From assembly GCA_049975065.1 (NCBI GenBank), contig JBNGDN010000001.1: 64,000 nt of DNA; one strand, given 5' to 3'. Numbering within the stretch: the stretch's first letter is position 1; every line of letters begins with the position of its first letter. The translations under genes and the position numbers were made by a program. Shown here piece by piece: positions 51,453 through 59,381 of this stretch. This DNA is from Hydrogenovibrio sp049975065. GTDB lineage: Bacteria; Pseudomonadota; Gammaproteobacteria; Thiomicrospirales; Thiomicrospiraceae. Below the pieces are notes generated by a model that was not told where the DNA came from, did not search any database, and worked only from the letters and a program-made list of their open reading frames with translations.

Positions 51453-53414
51453 GTGGATGAGGATATTTTACAGGACTTCTTAGTTGAAGCCTCCGAGCTG
51501 GTCGAACAACTGGATGAACAATTGGTTTCGCTGGAAAACTCGCCATCCGATTCGGATTTACTCAATGCGATTTTTCGTGGTTTCCATACAATCAAAGGCG
51601 GTGCGGGCTTTTTGGGCGTAACACCATTGGTCGAAGTCTGTCATCGTGCTGAAAATGTGTTCGATAAAATTCGCAATGGTGATGTGAACTACGACTCAAA
51701 TGCTGCGGACATTATTATGCGGGCATTTGACGTCATCAGCGATTACATTCAAGAACTGAACGATGGTGCCCGTGAACTGGAAGAGGCTGATTCAGGGCTT
51801 TTGTCTGAGTTGGATGGCCTGGCAAAGGGCAACAGCGCAGGCGTGGCTGAACCGGCAAAAGATTCAACCAGCGATGAGGCACCCGATGTGAAGTTGGAGC
51901 TGCCAGAAGGCGCAGATCCAGACGGTGATATTTCCGATGATGAATTTGAAGCCCTGCTCAGTCAACGAGATGCTTTAATGGGCGGAGAAGCCGCCGCATC
52001 GACCGAACCCAAGCTGGAGCTGCCGGAAGGGGTGGATCCGGATGGTGATATTACGGATGAAGAGTTTGAAGCTTTATTGAATCAACGAGATTTGATTGAT
52101 CCGGGTGAGGCGTCGGCCGCGCCAGCCGCGTCTGAGCCGAAAAAGACGGAAATGACCAAGCCTGCCGAACCTCCGAAACCGGCTCCTGCGCCCGCCGCGG
52201 CTCCCAAGCCGAAGGCGTCTGATGAAAAAGCACAACCTAAAAATGCCAATACGGAATCTACAGTGCGGGTGGATACGCGCCGTCTTGACGAAATCATGAA
52301 CTTGGTTGGCGAGTTGGTGTTGGTGCGAAACCGCCTTTTAACGTTGCGATCCAGTGAAGATTCTGAAGAAGAACTGTCCAATGCTGTGGCGAACTTGGAT
52401 CATGTGACAACGGATTTGCAAGCCTCTGTGATGAAAACGCGGATGCAGCCAGTTAAAAAAGTGTTTGGGCGTTTCCCGCGCGTGGTGCGTGATTTGGCGC
52501 GTAAACTGGGCAAAGAAATTGATCTAGAGCTGAAAGGCGAAGAAACCGATCTCGATAAAAACCTGGTCGAGGCCTTGGCAGACCCATTGGTGCATTTGGT
52601 TCGAAACTCAGTGGATCACGGTATTGAAATGCCGGATGAGCGAGAATTGGCCAATAAACCCCGAAACGGCACCGTTATTTTGGCGGCAGAGCAGGAAGGC
52701 GATCATATTTTGCTGTCCATTACCGATGACGGCAAAGGAATGGATCCGGATAAGTTACGTCGTAAAGCGGTTGAAAAAGGCATGATGGATGAAGTCTCAG
52801 CCAATCAACTGGACGATAAGGCCGCTTTCGAATTGATTATGTCGGCGGGCTTTTCCATGGCGGATAAAATCAGCGACATTTCCGGACGGGGCGTCGGCAT
52901 GGATGTGGTCAAGAATATGATCACCAAACTCAATGGCAGTGTGGACATTCATTCCGTATTGGGTGAGGGAACCCAGATCAGTATTCGCGTGCCTTTGACG
53001 CTGGCGATTTTACCCACCCTGATGGTGTCTTTTAATCACGATAGCTATGCCATTCCGTTGACGAGTGTGCAAGAAATTTTTGATTATGATGCGTCTCAGG
53101 TCAATCGTATCGACGGTCAGGTGATGGTTCGATTGCGAGACAAAAGCGTGCCATTACTGTTTTTATCGGAGTGGCTCTCTCCCGACATCATTAAAGAGAA
53201 TTACGAAGGTGATAAGGTGGTGATTGTCTCCATCGGCAATCAGCGCGCCGGTCTGGTTGTGGATCAGGTTAATGGTCAGGAAGAGGTGGTGATCAAGCCG
53301 CTTGGCGTGATGATGAAGCATTTGGAAGGGTATGCCGGTGCGACCATCACGGGAAATGGTAACATTGCTTTGATTCTGGATTTGCCTGGCGTGATTCAAC
53401 GCTTTCAATATTAA
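51453..53414 (+). CDS. cheA: Chemotaxis histidine kinase CheA
   Basis: Central kinase that phosphorylates CheY and CheB. The 653-residue protein has an N-terminal HPt domain with phospho-His45 (FRGFHTIKGG), a linker of about 150 residues, a dimerisation domain, the HATPase (HLVRNSVDHGIE, DDGKGMD, GRGVGMDVV) and a CheW-like end. There is no obvious P2 domain; instead the linker has two 27-residue repeats LELPEG[AV]DPDGDI..D.EFEALL at about 148 and 188. Start is GTG at 51453, with GAGGGTG upstream. A long 350-base leader contains element C. cheW follows after 17 bases. Confidence 0.95.
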   Translation: MDEDILQDFLVEASELVEQLDEQLVSLENSPSDSDLLNAIFRGFHTIKGGAGFLGVTPLVEVCHRAENVFDKIRNGDVNYDSNAADIIMRAFDVISDYIQELNDGARELEEADSGLLSELDGLAKGNSAGVAEPAKDSTSDEAPDVKLELPEGADPDGDISDDEFEALLSQRDALMGGEAAASTEPKLELPEGVDPDGDITDEEFEALLNQRDLIDPGEASAAPAASEPKKTEMTKPAEPPKPAPAPAAAPKPKASDEKAQPKNANTESTVRVDTRRLDEIMNLVGELVLVRNRLLTLRSSEDSEEELSNAVANLDHVTTDLQASVMKTRMQPVKKVFGRFPRVVRDLARKLGKEIDLELKGEETDLDKNLVEALADPLVHLVRNSVDHGIEMPDERELANKPRNGTVILAAEQEGDHILLSITDDGKGMDPDKLRRKAVEKGMMDEVSANQLDDKAAFELIMSAGFSMADKISDISGRGVGMDVVKNMITKLNGSVDIHSVLGEGTQISIRVPLTLAILPTLMVSFNHDSYAIPLTSVQEIFDYDASQVNRIDGQVMVRLRDKSVPLLFLSEWLSPDIIKENYEGDKVVIVSIGNQRAGLVVDQVNGQEEVVIKPLGVMMKHLEGYAGATITGNGNIALILDLPGVIQRFQY

Positions 53415-53431
53415 TTAGGGGAGGCTTGGTA

Positions 53432-53938
53432 ATGACAAGTGAGGGAAGTTTGACTTCAACCAATCAGTTGCTGGATGGTGTGATTACCGATGATGAGGAA
53501 CAATATTCCGGCCCGAGCATACGTTGTGTGATGTTCGAACTGGATTCGGAAGTCTATGGCATTAATGTCAAGAAAGTACGTGAAGTATTGCGTGTTGGCG
53601 CTATCCGTAAAGTAGAGGGTTCCGCTCATAATGTGCTTGGCGTCATTAATGTGCGCGGCGTTATTGTAACGGTGGTGGATACACGTGCCACTTATGGTTT
53701 GCTCAGCAAGCCGGTGGATGAGCTGTCCCGCATTATTATCGTTGAACTGGATACCGACAACACCGTAGGGATGATGGTGGATTGCGTTATGGAAGTCAAA
53801 GACATTCCTGAAAAGAAATTTGAAGCCATGTCGGCCACCAAAGAGGGAGCCTCACGTTATCTACAAGGCATAGCGCATTTCAATGGTGATGTGATTATTC
53901 TGATTGATGTGGACAGTATGTTCGCAGGCAAAACCTAG
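53432..53938 (+). CDS. cheW: CheW-like chemotaxis adaptor
   Basis: A 168-residue CheW-domain protein next to cheA, probably the main coupling protein. It has RCVMFELDSEVYGINVKKVREVLR, then VLGVINVRGVIVTVVDTRATYG, and ends with NGDVIILIDVDSMF. ATG chosen at 53432, eight bases from AGGGGAGG; a TTG six bases earlier is poorly spaced. An N-terminal extension of about 30 acidic residues is present. It ends the plus-strand flagellar/chemotaxis run and is followed by a palindromic terminator at 53958-53979. Confidence 0.9.
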   Translation: MTSEGSLTSTNQLLDGVITDDEEQYSGPSIRCVMFELDSEVYGINVKKVREVLRVGAIRKVEGSAHNVLGVINVRGVIVTVVDTRATYGLLSKPVDELSRIIIVELDTDNTVGMMVDCVMEVKDIPEKKFEAMSATKEGASRYLQGIAHFNGDVIILIDVDSMFAGKT

Positions 53939-53957
53939 CTGATCATTCGAGCCATTC

Positions 53958-53979
53958 AAACGCCCAGGCCTGGGCGTTT
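53958..53979 (+). terminator. Terminator built on the CCAGGCCTGG palindrome
   Basis: AAACGCCCAGG/CCTGGGCGTTT, a perfect 22-bp palindrome containing CCAGGCCTGG at 53964-53973, followed by TTCTGTTTTTT. Nine base pairs with a GGCC loop would form in RNA. Confidence 0.75.
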
Positions 53980-54030
53980 TCTGTTTTTTGCTGTTAAGCA
54001 CACATCTGCGGCATATGAAACGGCCGCTCA

Positions 54031-54321
54031 TTATTCCGCAGGTTTGGGCATTTCTTTATCGGAGATTTGATAAGCAAAGATCAAAACCTGCACCACCGCT
54101 TCGTAAAGAAGCTCCGGTATTTCCTGGTCCAGTTCTACTTGCGCCAGTAAGGCAACGAGATCGTGGTCTTCCTTGATTGGGATATTGTGTTCTTGCGCCA
54201 GTTTAATGATTTGCTCGGCGATCTGTCCAGAGCCTTTTGCAGAGACTTTGGGCGCGGATTGACCATCATACTCAAGTGAAATAGCGACTTTATCGTTAAG
54301 CGTGATGGGGGGATTTGACAT
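54031..54321 (-). CDS. FlhB C-terminal-domain-like protein
   Basis: A 96-residue protein matching only the cytoplasmic domain of FlhB/YscU, as in the small FlhB-like proteins coded near fliK in some bacteria. The alignment covers KVAISLEYDG, ...GQIAEQIIKLAQEHNIPIKEDHDLVALLAQVELDQEIPELLYEAVVQVLIFAY. The NPTH site is absent. It might be a regulator of export switching or a stand-alone tail. Start chosen at 54321 (MSNPPIT). It lies at the end of a minus-strand group (fliK, cheW, cheY, STAS). Confidence 0.8.
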   Translation of the reverse strand: MSNPPITLNDKVAISLEYDGQSAPKVSAKGSGQIAEQIIKLAQEHNIPIKEDHDLVALLAQVELDQEIPELLYEAVVQVLIFAYQISDKEMPKPAE

Positions 54322-54386
54322 AACGTCCGATGCGGCAAAAGTGTGGCACAATAATGAAAAAAACCACAATAGCGGCTTTTTAAAAA

Positions 54387-54665
54387 TCAGGCCAGTTTAA
54401 GCTTTTCGGTTAGACCCAGCTTGGACGCGCCGGTAGTGATGGATTCGCTGGGCGATTGCCACAACACATTCTTCTGTTTCTCGACAGCGTCTTTAACCAG
54501 TATCAAAAGTGCCTGCAAGCCAGCCGTGTCAATGGATTCAACGTTGCTCGCATTAATTTTAAAGGTATCTGCTTCCGCCAGAAAGGCCATTTTTAAATTG
54601 CCATAATGCTCTTCAATATGATGAATGGTTAAGCTTTCGGGAAGGTCAATCACATATTCACTCAT
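54387..54665 (-). CDS. STAS-domain protein
   Basis: A 92-residue STAS (SpoIIAA-like) protein: MSEYVIDLPESLTIHHIEEHYGNL, then the anti-anti-sigma-type loop ASNVESIDTAGLQALL with the potential phosphoserine/Asp position. In gammaproteobacteria such small STAS proteins sit in chemotaxis clusters beside cheY and receptors; their role is not settled. Downstream of cheY by 40 bases, upstream of the FlhB-tail gene. No other domain. Confidence 0.85.
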   Translation of the reverse strand: MSEYVIDLPESLTIHHIEEHYGNLKMAFLAEADTFKINASNVESIDTAGLQALLILVKDAVEKQKNVLWQSPSESITTGASKLGLTEKLKLA

Positions 54666-54705
54666 TTCAGTACCTTTAACGTTGACACGGCTTGAAGCTG
54701 AAAAA

Positions 54706-55068
54706 TTATAAAACTCTGTTAATCACAGACAGGAGTTTTTCAGGGCTGAAGGGTTTGACAATCCACCCAGTTGCGCCAGCTTCTTTGCCTTTGGTTTTCA
54801 TGTCGCCAGAGGATTCGGTTGTTAAGCACAAAATCGGTGTGAATTTATAATTGGGCAAGGTGCCTCTGACGGCTTGTATCAATTCGATACCGTTCATATT
54901 CGGCATGTTGATGTCGGTGACAATCAAATCGAATTGCTCTTTCTTGGCGATGTCGAGTGCTATGACACCGTCTTCGGCTTCGGTCACGTCATGACCGGCA
55001 GACTTGAGGGACATACTGACCATTTGACGCATGGATTTAGAATCATCAACCGCGAGGATTTTAGACAT
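54706..55068 (-). CDS. CheY-like response regulator
   Basis: A 120-residue single receiver domain. Acidic pair Asp8-Asp9, phosphorylation site Asp52 (VTDINMP), Thr83/84 and Lys105 (VKPF). It differs from the CheY at 49913 and resembles the CheY of STAS-containing chemotaxis clusters. TATTACTTC/GAAGTAAT region before the ATG gives a GAAGTAATA-type weak ribosome site. Between cheW (55117) and the STAS gene on the same strand. Confidence 0.9.
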   Translation of the reverse strand: MSKILAVDDSKSMRQMVSMSLKSAGHDVTEAEDGVIALDIAKKEQFDLIVTDINMPNMNGIELIQAVRGTLPNYKFTPILCLTTESSGDMKTKGKEAGATGWIVKPFSPEKLLSVINRVL

Positions 55069-55116
55069 TATTACTTCTCACTTTCTTAACACTTGAAATT
55101 GGCTGTAATTATACAA

Positions 55117-55647
55117 TTATTCGTCAATATGAAGGCTTTTTTTGATTTCGGATAGGATTCCGGTGGAAACCAGCTCATCCACATGGAGGACAATGACCAT
55201 TTTATCGCCGACAGTGGCCAGACCCTTGACATATTCCGTATGAATTGTGCCATTCATTTCAGGAGACATCTGCAAGCTTCCGAGATCAATGCCATGAACA
55301 TCGGAGACACCATCCACAACAATACCTATAATTTTCTGGGTCGAAGAGGACTCATCGTGGGCACGCAAAATAATCACGACCGTGCTTTCGTCATAAGTGA
55401 CTTCGGACAGATTGAAGCGCACTCTGAGATCCACAACCGGAACCACCGCACCACGCAGATTAATCACGCCCATGACATAATCCGGCGCATTGGGAATGGA
55501 GGTGGTTCTTTCCCAGCCTTTGATTTCTTGAACGCGAAGAATGTCTACACCATATTCTTCGCCGCCGAGAATGAAGCTCAGGATTTGGTCGTCCGTCCCG
55601 TCTTTCTCGTCAATTTGATCCTGTAGGGCGTCTAATTCAGCACTCAT
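55117..55647 (-). CDS. CheW-like chemotaxis adaptor (second cluster)
   Basis: A 176-residue CheW-domain protein: ILSFILGGEEYGVDILRVQEIKGW, VMGVINLRGAVVPVVDLRVRFN, and DKMVIVLHVDELVSTGIL. Most similar in layout to the orphan CheW at 30012. Start chosen at MSAELDAL (55647); the upstream ATG adds six residues. A TATAAT lies on the minus strand at 55672-55677. It leads cheY, STAS and FlhB-tail genes. The hairpin at 55687-55727 precedes it. Confidence 0.92.
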   Translation of the reverse strand: MSAELDALQDQIDEKDGTDDQILSFILGGEEYGVDILRVQEIKGWERTTSIPNAPDYVMGVINLRGAVVPVVDLRVRFNLSEVTYDESTVVIILRAHDESSSTQKIIGIVVDGVSDVHGIDLGSLQMSPEMNGTIHTEYVKGLATVGDKMVIVLHVDELVSTGILSEIKKSLHIDE

Positions 55648-55686
55648 GTGATTTTTTAGCCTCATATCTTCATTATAAATTGCAGT

Positions 55687-55727
55687 CGTAAAAATTTAAG
55701 CCACCTCTGATTCGATCAGAAGTGGCT
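55687..55727 (-). terminator. Hairpin between repeat copy D and cheW
   Basis: AGCCACCTCTGAT (55699-55711) and ATCAGAAGTGGCT (55715-55727) pair over 13 positions with one mismatch and a TCG loop; on the minus strand a T-rich stretch follows. It probably ends transcripts from fliK. Immediately after it a TATAAT (55672-55677) could restart transcription for cheW. Confidence 0.55.
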
Positions 55728-55791
55728 GTAGATGTTCACTGAACTCAATGCTTAGGTTAAGTTAACTGATTTGCGTAAAAAATTCTAGCAT

Positions 55792-55994
55792 TTAACCACA
55801 ATATTTTACAAATCTACCCGAGATGGCACAGAGCCTTGCTTTCACAAATTAAATTTTTCAGTCGGCCGCATTCGTGGATACGACGATTCTTCATAAGCTT
55901 CCTTGTGAAAACAAGTTTCTGCGCGATCATGGTGTAGATTTATAAAATTTCCAGAGTCATAAAGTTACTACCGTTTTATGAAATATCGGGTTAA
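55792..55994 (-). repeat. Inverted-repeat-ended element, copy D (opposite orientation)
   Basis: 203 bases from TTAACCACAATATTTTAC to TGAAATATCGGGTTAA. Read on the minus strand the core has GCGCAGAAACTTGTTTTCAC and ATCCACGAATGCGGCCGACT, matching copies A and B; thus it is inverted relative to them. A second inner TTTATAAAATTTCC makes the right end longer. No ORF. Confidence 0.7.
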
Positions 55995-56052
55995 CGGCCA
56001 GTCGATAAGACGCAAAAATCAAGCCAAAATGGTTGGCGCAGACGGTTGAGTC

Positions 56053-57105
56053 TCAAACATGCAGGTCAATGAGAGCGACTTTTTGTGCTTCAGGATGACT
56101 TTGTGGCTTCTGTTGGGTGATGAAAAGTTGTTTCAGTGGGATTCCGGCTTGACGAAACCCTTCTTCCAAAAGCGGCATTCGATTTTCAAGCAGGCTGGTC
56201 AATTGTGCGTTGTCCGCCCAGAGGCTGGCTGAAATATCCTCATCCATCAACAGCAGCTTGCTGGACATTTCCCCTTCCGTTAAATGCAGGTTGACAATGA
56301 CTTCCCAGAAGGTTGGCTGGGTCTGGGTTTGTTTGCGAATATCAATGGCCACTTCTTCAATGAATGGGTTGGGTTGCAGCGGCAGTTGAATGCTCATAAG
56401 GTTGGGGTTTTCAATAGCCTGAATTTGTTTAAGCGTGATTTGGCTAAGGGTTTGTGTCAACAATTTAGACAGTTTGGGCAGTTCGGCGGCCTCGGTTTTG
56501 GCGGCTTGGCTGGTTGTGGCTTGTTGGGTGATTTGCAGCAGCTGCAATAAACGGGCTTTCAAGTCCCCCTGAACGGGTTTCTGGGATTTGGCCAGTTGGT
56601 TTTCCATAAACAGTCCGCTGGCAAGTAATTGGTTTTTCAATTCTTTTGCACTGGTCTGAGCCGAAGGTTTGAATAATTGATCAAACAGTGCGTTCAGTTG
56701 CGCTTGCAGGTTGGCAGGAAGTAAACCGGTCTGACTTAAGAATACAAGTTGTTGCAACCCCTGGTTTATCGGCATTTGCTGCGGTAATAATTGTCGATAG
56801 GCATTTTGAAGGATCTGTTGTGTATTGGCCTGCGAAGAAGGGGGTGGCGGTGGCGACTGAATTTGAAGTACGACATTCGGGGTGGTCTGGGTGACTTTGA
56901 CCGGCACACTCTTGCCCGCTTCCAGCGGTTGTTGGGTGGTCGCCGTTAAGTTGCGACCGGCCAGGTTGAAGTTGACCTGATTACCATCCGTTTTGGTGAT
57001 GGTTATGGCAAAGGTTTTCCCCAGCGTAAGCTTGATGTCTTGCGCGGAGGCCTGGCTAAGATTGAGAAGACCGCTGGTTTGAGTTGTCGTCGGGCTGAGT
57101 GCCAT
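56053..57105 (-). CDS. fliK: FliK-like flagellar hook-length control protein
   Basis: A 350-residue protein with a Gln/Pro-rich N-terminal half (LTATTQQPLEAGKSVPVKV, SPPPPPSSQANTQQ) and a C-terminal FliK/Flg_hook domain (EVIVNLHLTEGEMSSKLLLMDEDISASLWADNAQLTSLLENRM, about residues 265-320). It would measure hook length and trigger FlhB switching. Start chosen at 57105 (MALSPTTTQTSG), with TTAAGGA six bases upstream; the ATG at 57162 has no ribosome site. Second to FlhB-tail gene two kilobases away on the same strand. No paired fliK elsewhere in the window. Confidence 0.75.
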   Translation of the reverse strand: MALSPTTTQTSGLLNLSQASAQDIKLTLGKTFAITITKTDGNQVNFNLAGRNLTATTQQPLEAGKSVPVKVTQTTPNVVLQIQSPPPPPSSQANTQQILQNAYRQLLPQQMPINQGLQQLVFLSQTGLLPANLQAQLNALFDQLFKPSAQTSAKELKNQLLASGLFMENQLAKSQKPVQGDLKARLLQLLQITQQATTSQAAKTEAAELPKLSKLLTQTLSQITLKQIQAIENPNLMSIQLPLQPNPFIEEVAIDIRKQTQTQPTFWEVIVNLHLTEGEMSSKLLLMDEDISASLWADNAQLTSLLENRMPLLEEGFRQAGIPLKQLFITQQKPQSHPEAQKVALIDLHV

Positions 57106-57338
57106 AGCCGTCCTTAAATTGTTTGGAAAGGTGAAAGCATTCATGCTCATAATAATCTGCACACCGAACCTGAAGCAACTATAATTACCGGGCGCAAAAA
57201 GGTTGATTGAAAAAAGGTTAAGTTCGAGCTTAGATAGCCCGGTAGCCCGATGGTAAATACTCGGGTTGGCGGGTCGTGCAATGAATGGTTTGCCCGGAAT
57301 AGGCGCAAGTTGTAGTGTTTCAATAAAAGGTATAGGAA

Positions 57339-58169
57339 GTGAATAACGATCGTGAATTCAGTTTTAACGACAAGGATTTTGCACGTGTCAAAACGGTTGT
57401 ATATGATTTTGCGGGCATAGACCTGAACGACTCAAAAAAGAATCTGGTTTATAACCGATTGGCCAAGCGGATTCGCTTTTTGGAAATGAATTCCTTTGCC
57501 GAGTATCTGGACTTTGTGGATCGGGAGGGTGAGGCGGAATTTGTGCATCTTATCAATGCCATTACCACCAATCTAACCTTCTTTTTTCGAGAAAATCATC
57601 ACTTCGAATACCTTGCCAACACGGTGATCCCGATGTTGTTAGAGCGCAATAAGACCTCAAAAAAAATTCGAATCTGGTCGGCGGGATGTTCCACCGGAGA
57701 GGAGCCTTATTCCATTGCCATTGTTTTGAAGGAGGCAGTGCCCGCTGGCTGGAATGCGCGTGTTTTGGCGACCGATTTGGATACCAATGTGGTTGAAACC
57801 GGACAGGCCGGAGTGTACAAAATGGATCGCTTGAAAGGGGTGTCGGAAGCGCGCAAAAAACGTTGGTTTTATAAGGGCACCGGTGCTCGTGAAGGTTATG
57901 TGCGTGTTAAACCGGAGCTGCAGGAAATCATTGATTTTGGGCAAATCAATTTGATGAACGACTGGCCTATAAAAGACAAAGTGGATGTGATTTTTTGCCG
58001 CAATGTCGTTATTTATTTCGATAAAACCACTCAGGCACGCTTGTTTGATCGCTATGCGAATTTATTGCCGGATGACGGTCATTTGTTTATTGGGCATTCG
58101 GAATCCTTATACAAAGTCTGCGACCGGTTCGAATTATTAGGGCAGACCATTTATCGCAAAATCCGCTGA
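57339..58169 (+). CDS. cheR: Chemotaxis methyltransferase CheR
   Basis: Methylates receptor glutamates using SAM. The 276-residue protein has the N-terminal helical domain, then NLTFFFRENHHFEYL, the SAM-binding motif WSAGCSTGEEPYSIAI, and IFCRNVVIYFDK and HLFIGHSESL. Start is GTG at 57339, with AAAGG eight bases before. It is divergent from fliK (about 230 bases) and precedes cheB by 55 bases, likely co-transcribed. Length is normal. Confidence 0.95.
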   Translation: MNNDREFSFNDKDFARVKTVVYDFAGIDLNDSKKNLVYNRLAKRIRFLEMNSFAEYLDFVDREGEAEFVHLINAITTNLTFFFRENHHFEYLANTVIPMLLERNKTSKKIRIWSAGCSTGEEPYSIAIVLKEAVPAGWNARVLATDLDTNVVETGQAGVYKMDRLKGVSEARKKRWFYKGTGAREGYVRVKPELQEIIDFGQINLMNDWPIKDKVDVIFCRNVVIYFDKTTQARLFDRYANLLPDDGHLFIGHSESLYKVCDRFELLGQTIYRKIR

Positions 58170-58224
58170 TGATATGGACGTCACCCGTCACATTGAATTA
58201 TAGAAAAGTAAGTTGAGTAGTGAA

Positions 58225-59367
58225 ATGTCAAAAATCAAAGTATTAGTTGTCGATGATTCGGCCTTAGTTCGATCCATGTTGCAGGAGATGTTGAGTGAAG
58301 ATCCCGATATCGATGTGGTGGGAACCGCTTCAGATCCTTACGATGCGCGTGATAAAGTCAAGGTGTTGCACCCGGATGTACTCACGCTGGATGTCGAAAT
58401 GCCCAAGATGGATGGGGTTACTTTTCTGAAAAACCTCATGCGGCTTCATCCGTTGCCGGTGGTGATGGTTTCCACGTTAACGGAAAAGGGGGCGGACATT
58501 ACCTTTGAAGCGCTGGAACTCGGTGCGGTGGATTTTGTGACGAAGCCAAAGATTGACTTGGCACACACCTTTGAAGATTATGCGGTTGAAATTCGTAAAA
58601 AAGTCAAAACCGCCGCCAAAGTGTCTAAGTACCAGCTTGAACGCCATTATGCGCGTTATGCCGCGAACTTGAAGCAAAAGCCGGATGTGCTACCCAGTGT
58701 GCCGCGTAGCCCGAGCAGTCGGAGTGTGGTTGAAAAGTACACAGCCGATGTCATCGTGCAGAAAAAAGCCCCATCTGCCGTGTCACGGGTCACGGACAAG
58801 ATTATTGCGCTGGGCGCGTCAACCGGTGGAACCGAGGCCATCAAAGAAGTGTTGATGCGCTTGCCGGCGAACACGCCCGCTATTGTCATTACCCAGCATA
58901 TTCCCGCTTCCTTCAGCTTGCCGTTCGCGCAGCGTATGAATACGGTTTCGGAAATGACGGTCACTCAGGCTGAAGATCGTGAGCCGATCTTGAACGGTCA
59001 TGTTTACATTGCCCCCGGCGACAAGCACCTGCTGGTGGAGCGCAGCGGAAACGGCTATATTTGCCGTTTAAATGACGGCCCGCCGGTGAATCGTCATAAA
59101 CCATCGGTGGATGTCATGTTTCGTACTGTGGTACAAAATGTTGGTAAAAATGCGGTAGGTGTTTTATTGACGGGCATGGGTGCAGACGGTGCTCGTGGCA
59201 TGAAAGAACTGCAGGAAATCGGCGTTCCAACCATTGCACAGGATGAGAAGACCTGTGTTGTCTGGGGGATGCCGGGCGAAGCGGTCAAATTGGGCGCGGC
59301 GGATTTTGTATTGCCACTCGGTAAAGTGCCTGAAAAAATCCTTGAGTTGGTCAAGAAAAAATCCTAA
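58225..59367 (+). CDS. cheB: Chemotaxis methylesterase CheB
   Basis: Removes receptor methyl groups or deamidates glutamines. The 380-residue protein has an N-terminal receiver (phospho-Asp56 in LTLDVEMPKMDG), a linker of about 60 residues, and the catalytic domain with Ser in LGASTGGTEA, His in ITQHIP and Asp in GVLLTGMGADGA. ATG at 58225 is preferred to the in-frame TTG at 58213. The stop is followed by a CCAGGCCTGG at 59372. A receptor gene follows 177 bases later. Confidence 0.95.
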   Translation: MSKIKVLVVDDSALVRSMLQEMLSEDPDIDVVGTASDPYDARDKVKVLHPDVLTLDVEMPKMDGVTFLKNLMRLHPLPVVMVSTLTEKGADITFEALELGAVDFVTKPKIDLAHTFEDYAVEIRKKVKTAAKVSKYQLERHYARYAANLKQKPDVLPSVPRSPSSRSVVEKYTADVIVQKKAPSAVSRVTDKIIALGASTGGTEAIKEVLMRLPANTPAIVITQHIPASFSLPFAQRMNTVSEMTVTQAEDREPILNGHVYIAPGDKHLLVERSGNGYICRLNDGPPVNRHKPSVDVMFRTVVQNVGKNAVGVLLTGMGADGARGMKELQEIGVPTIAQDEKTCVVWGMPGEAVKLGAADFVLPLGKVPEKILELVKKKS

Positions 59368-59371
59368 CCCG

Positions 59372-59381
59372 CCAGGCCTGG
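59372..59381. repeat. CCAGGCCTGG palindrome after cheB
   Basis: Exact copy four bases after the cheB stop, flanked by CCCGCC and TTAA. Confidence 0.9.

Larger units (their letters stand above)
55648..56052. other. fliK/cheW intergenic region with repeat copy D
   Basis: About 405 bases: probable cheW promoter -10 (55672-55677), hairpin (55687-55727), repeat element D (55792-55994) and about 58 bases before the fliK stop. No gene is supported. Confidence 0.6.

Noticed and set aside
57163..57338. Sigma-28 promoter for cheR
   Set aside because: No GCCGATAA-type -10 at correct spacing; only partial resemblance to CCCGATGG.
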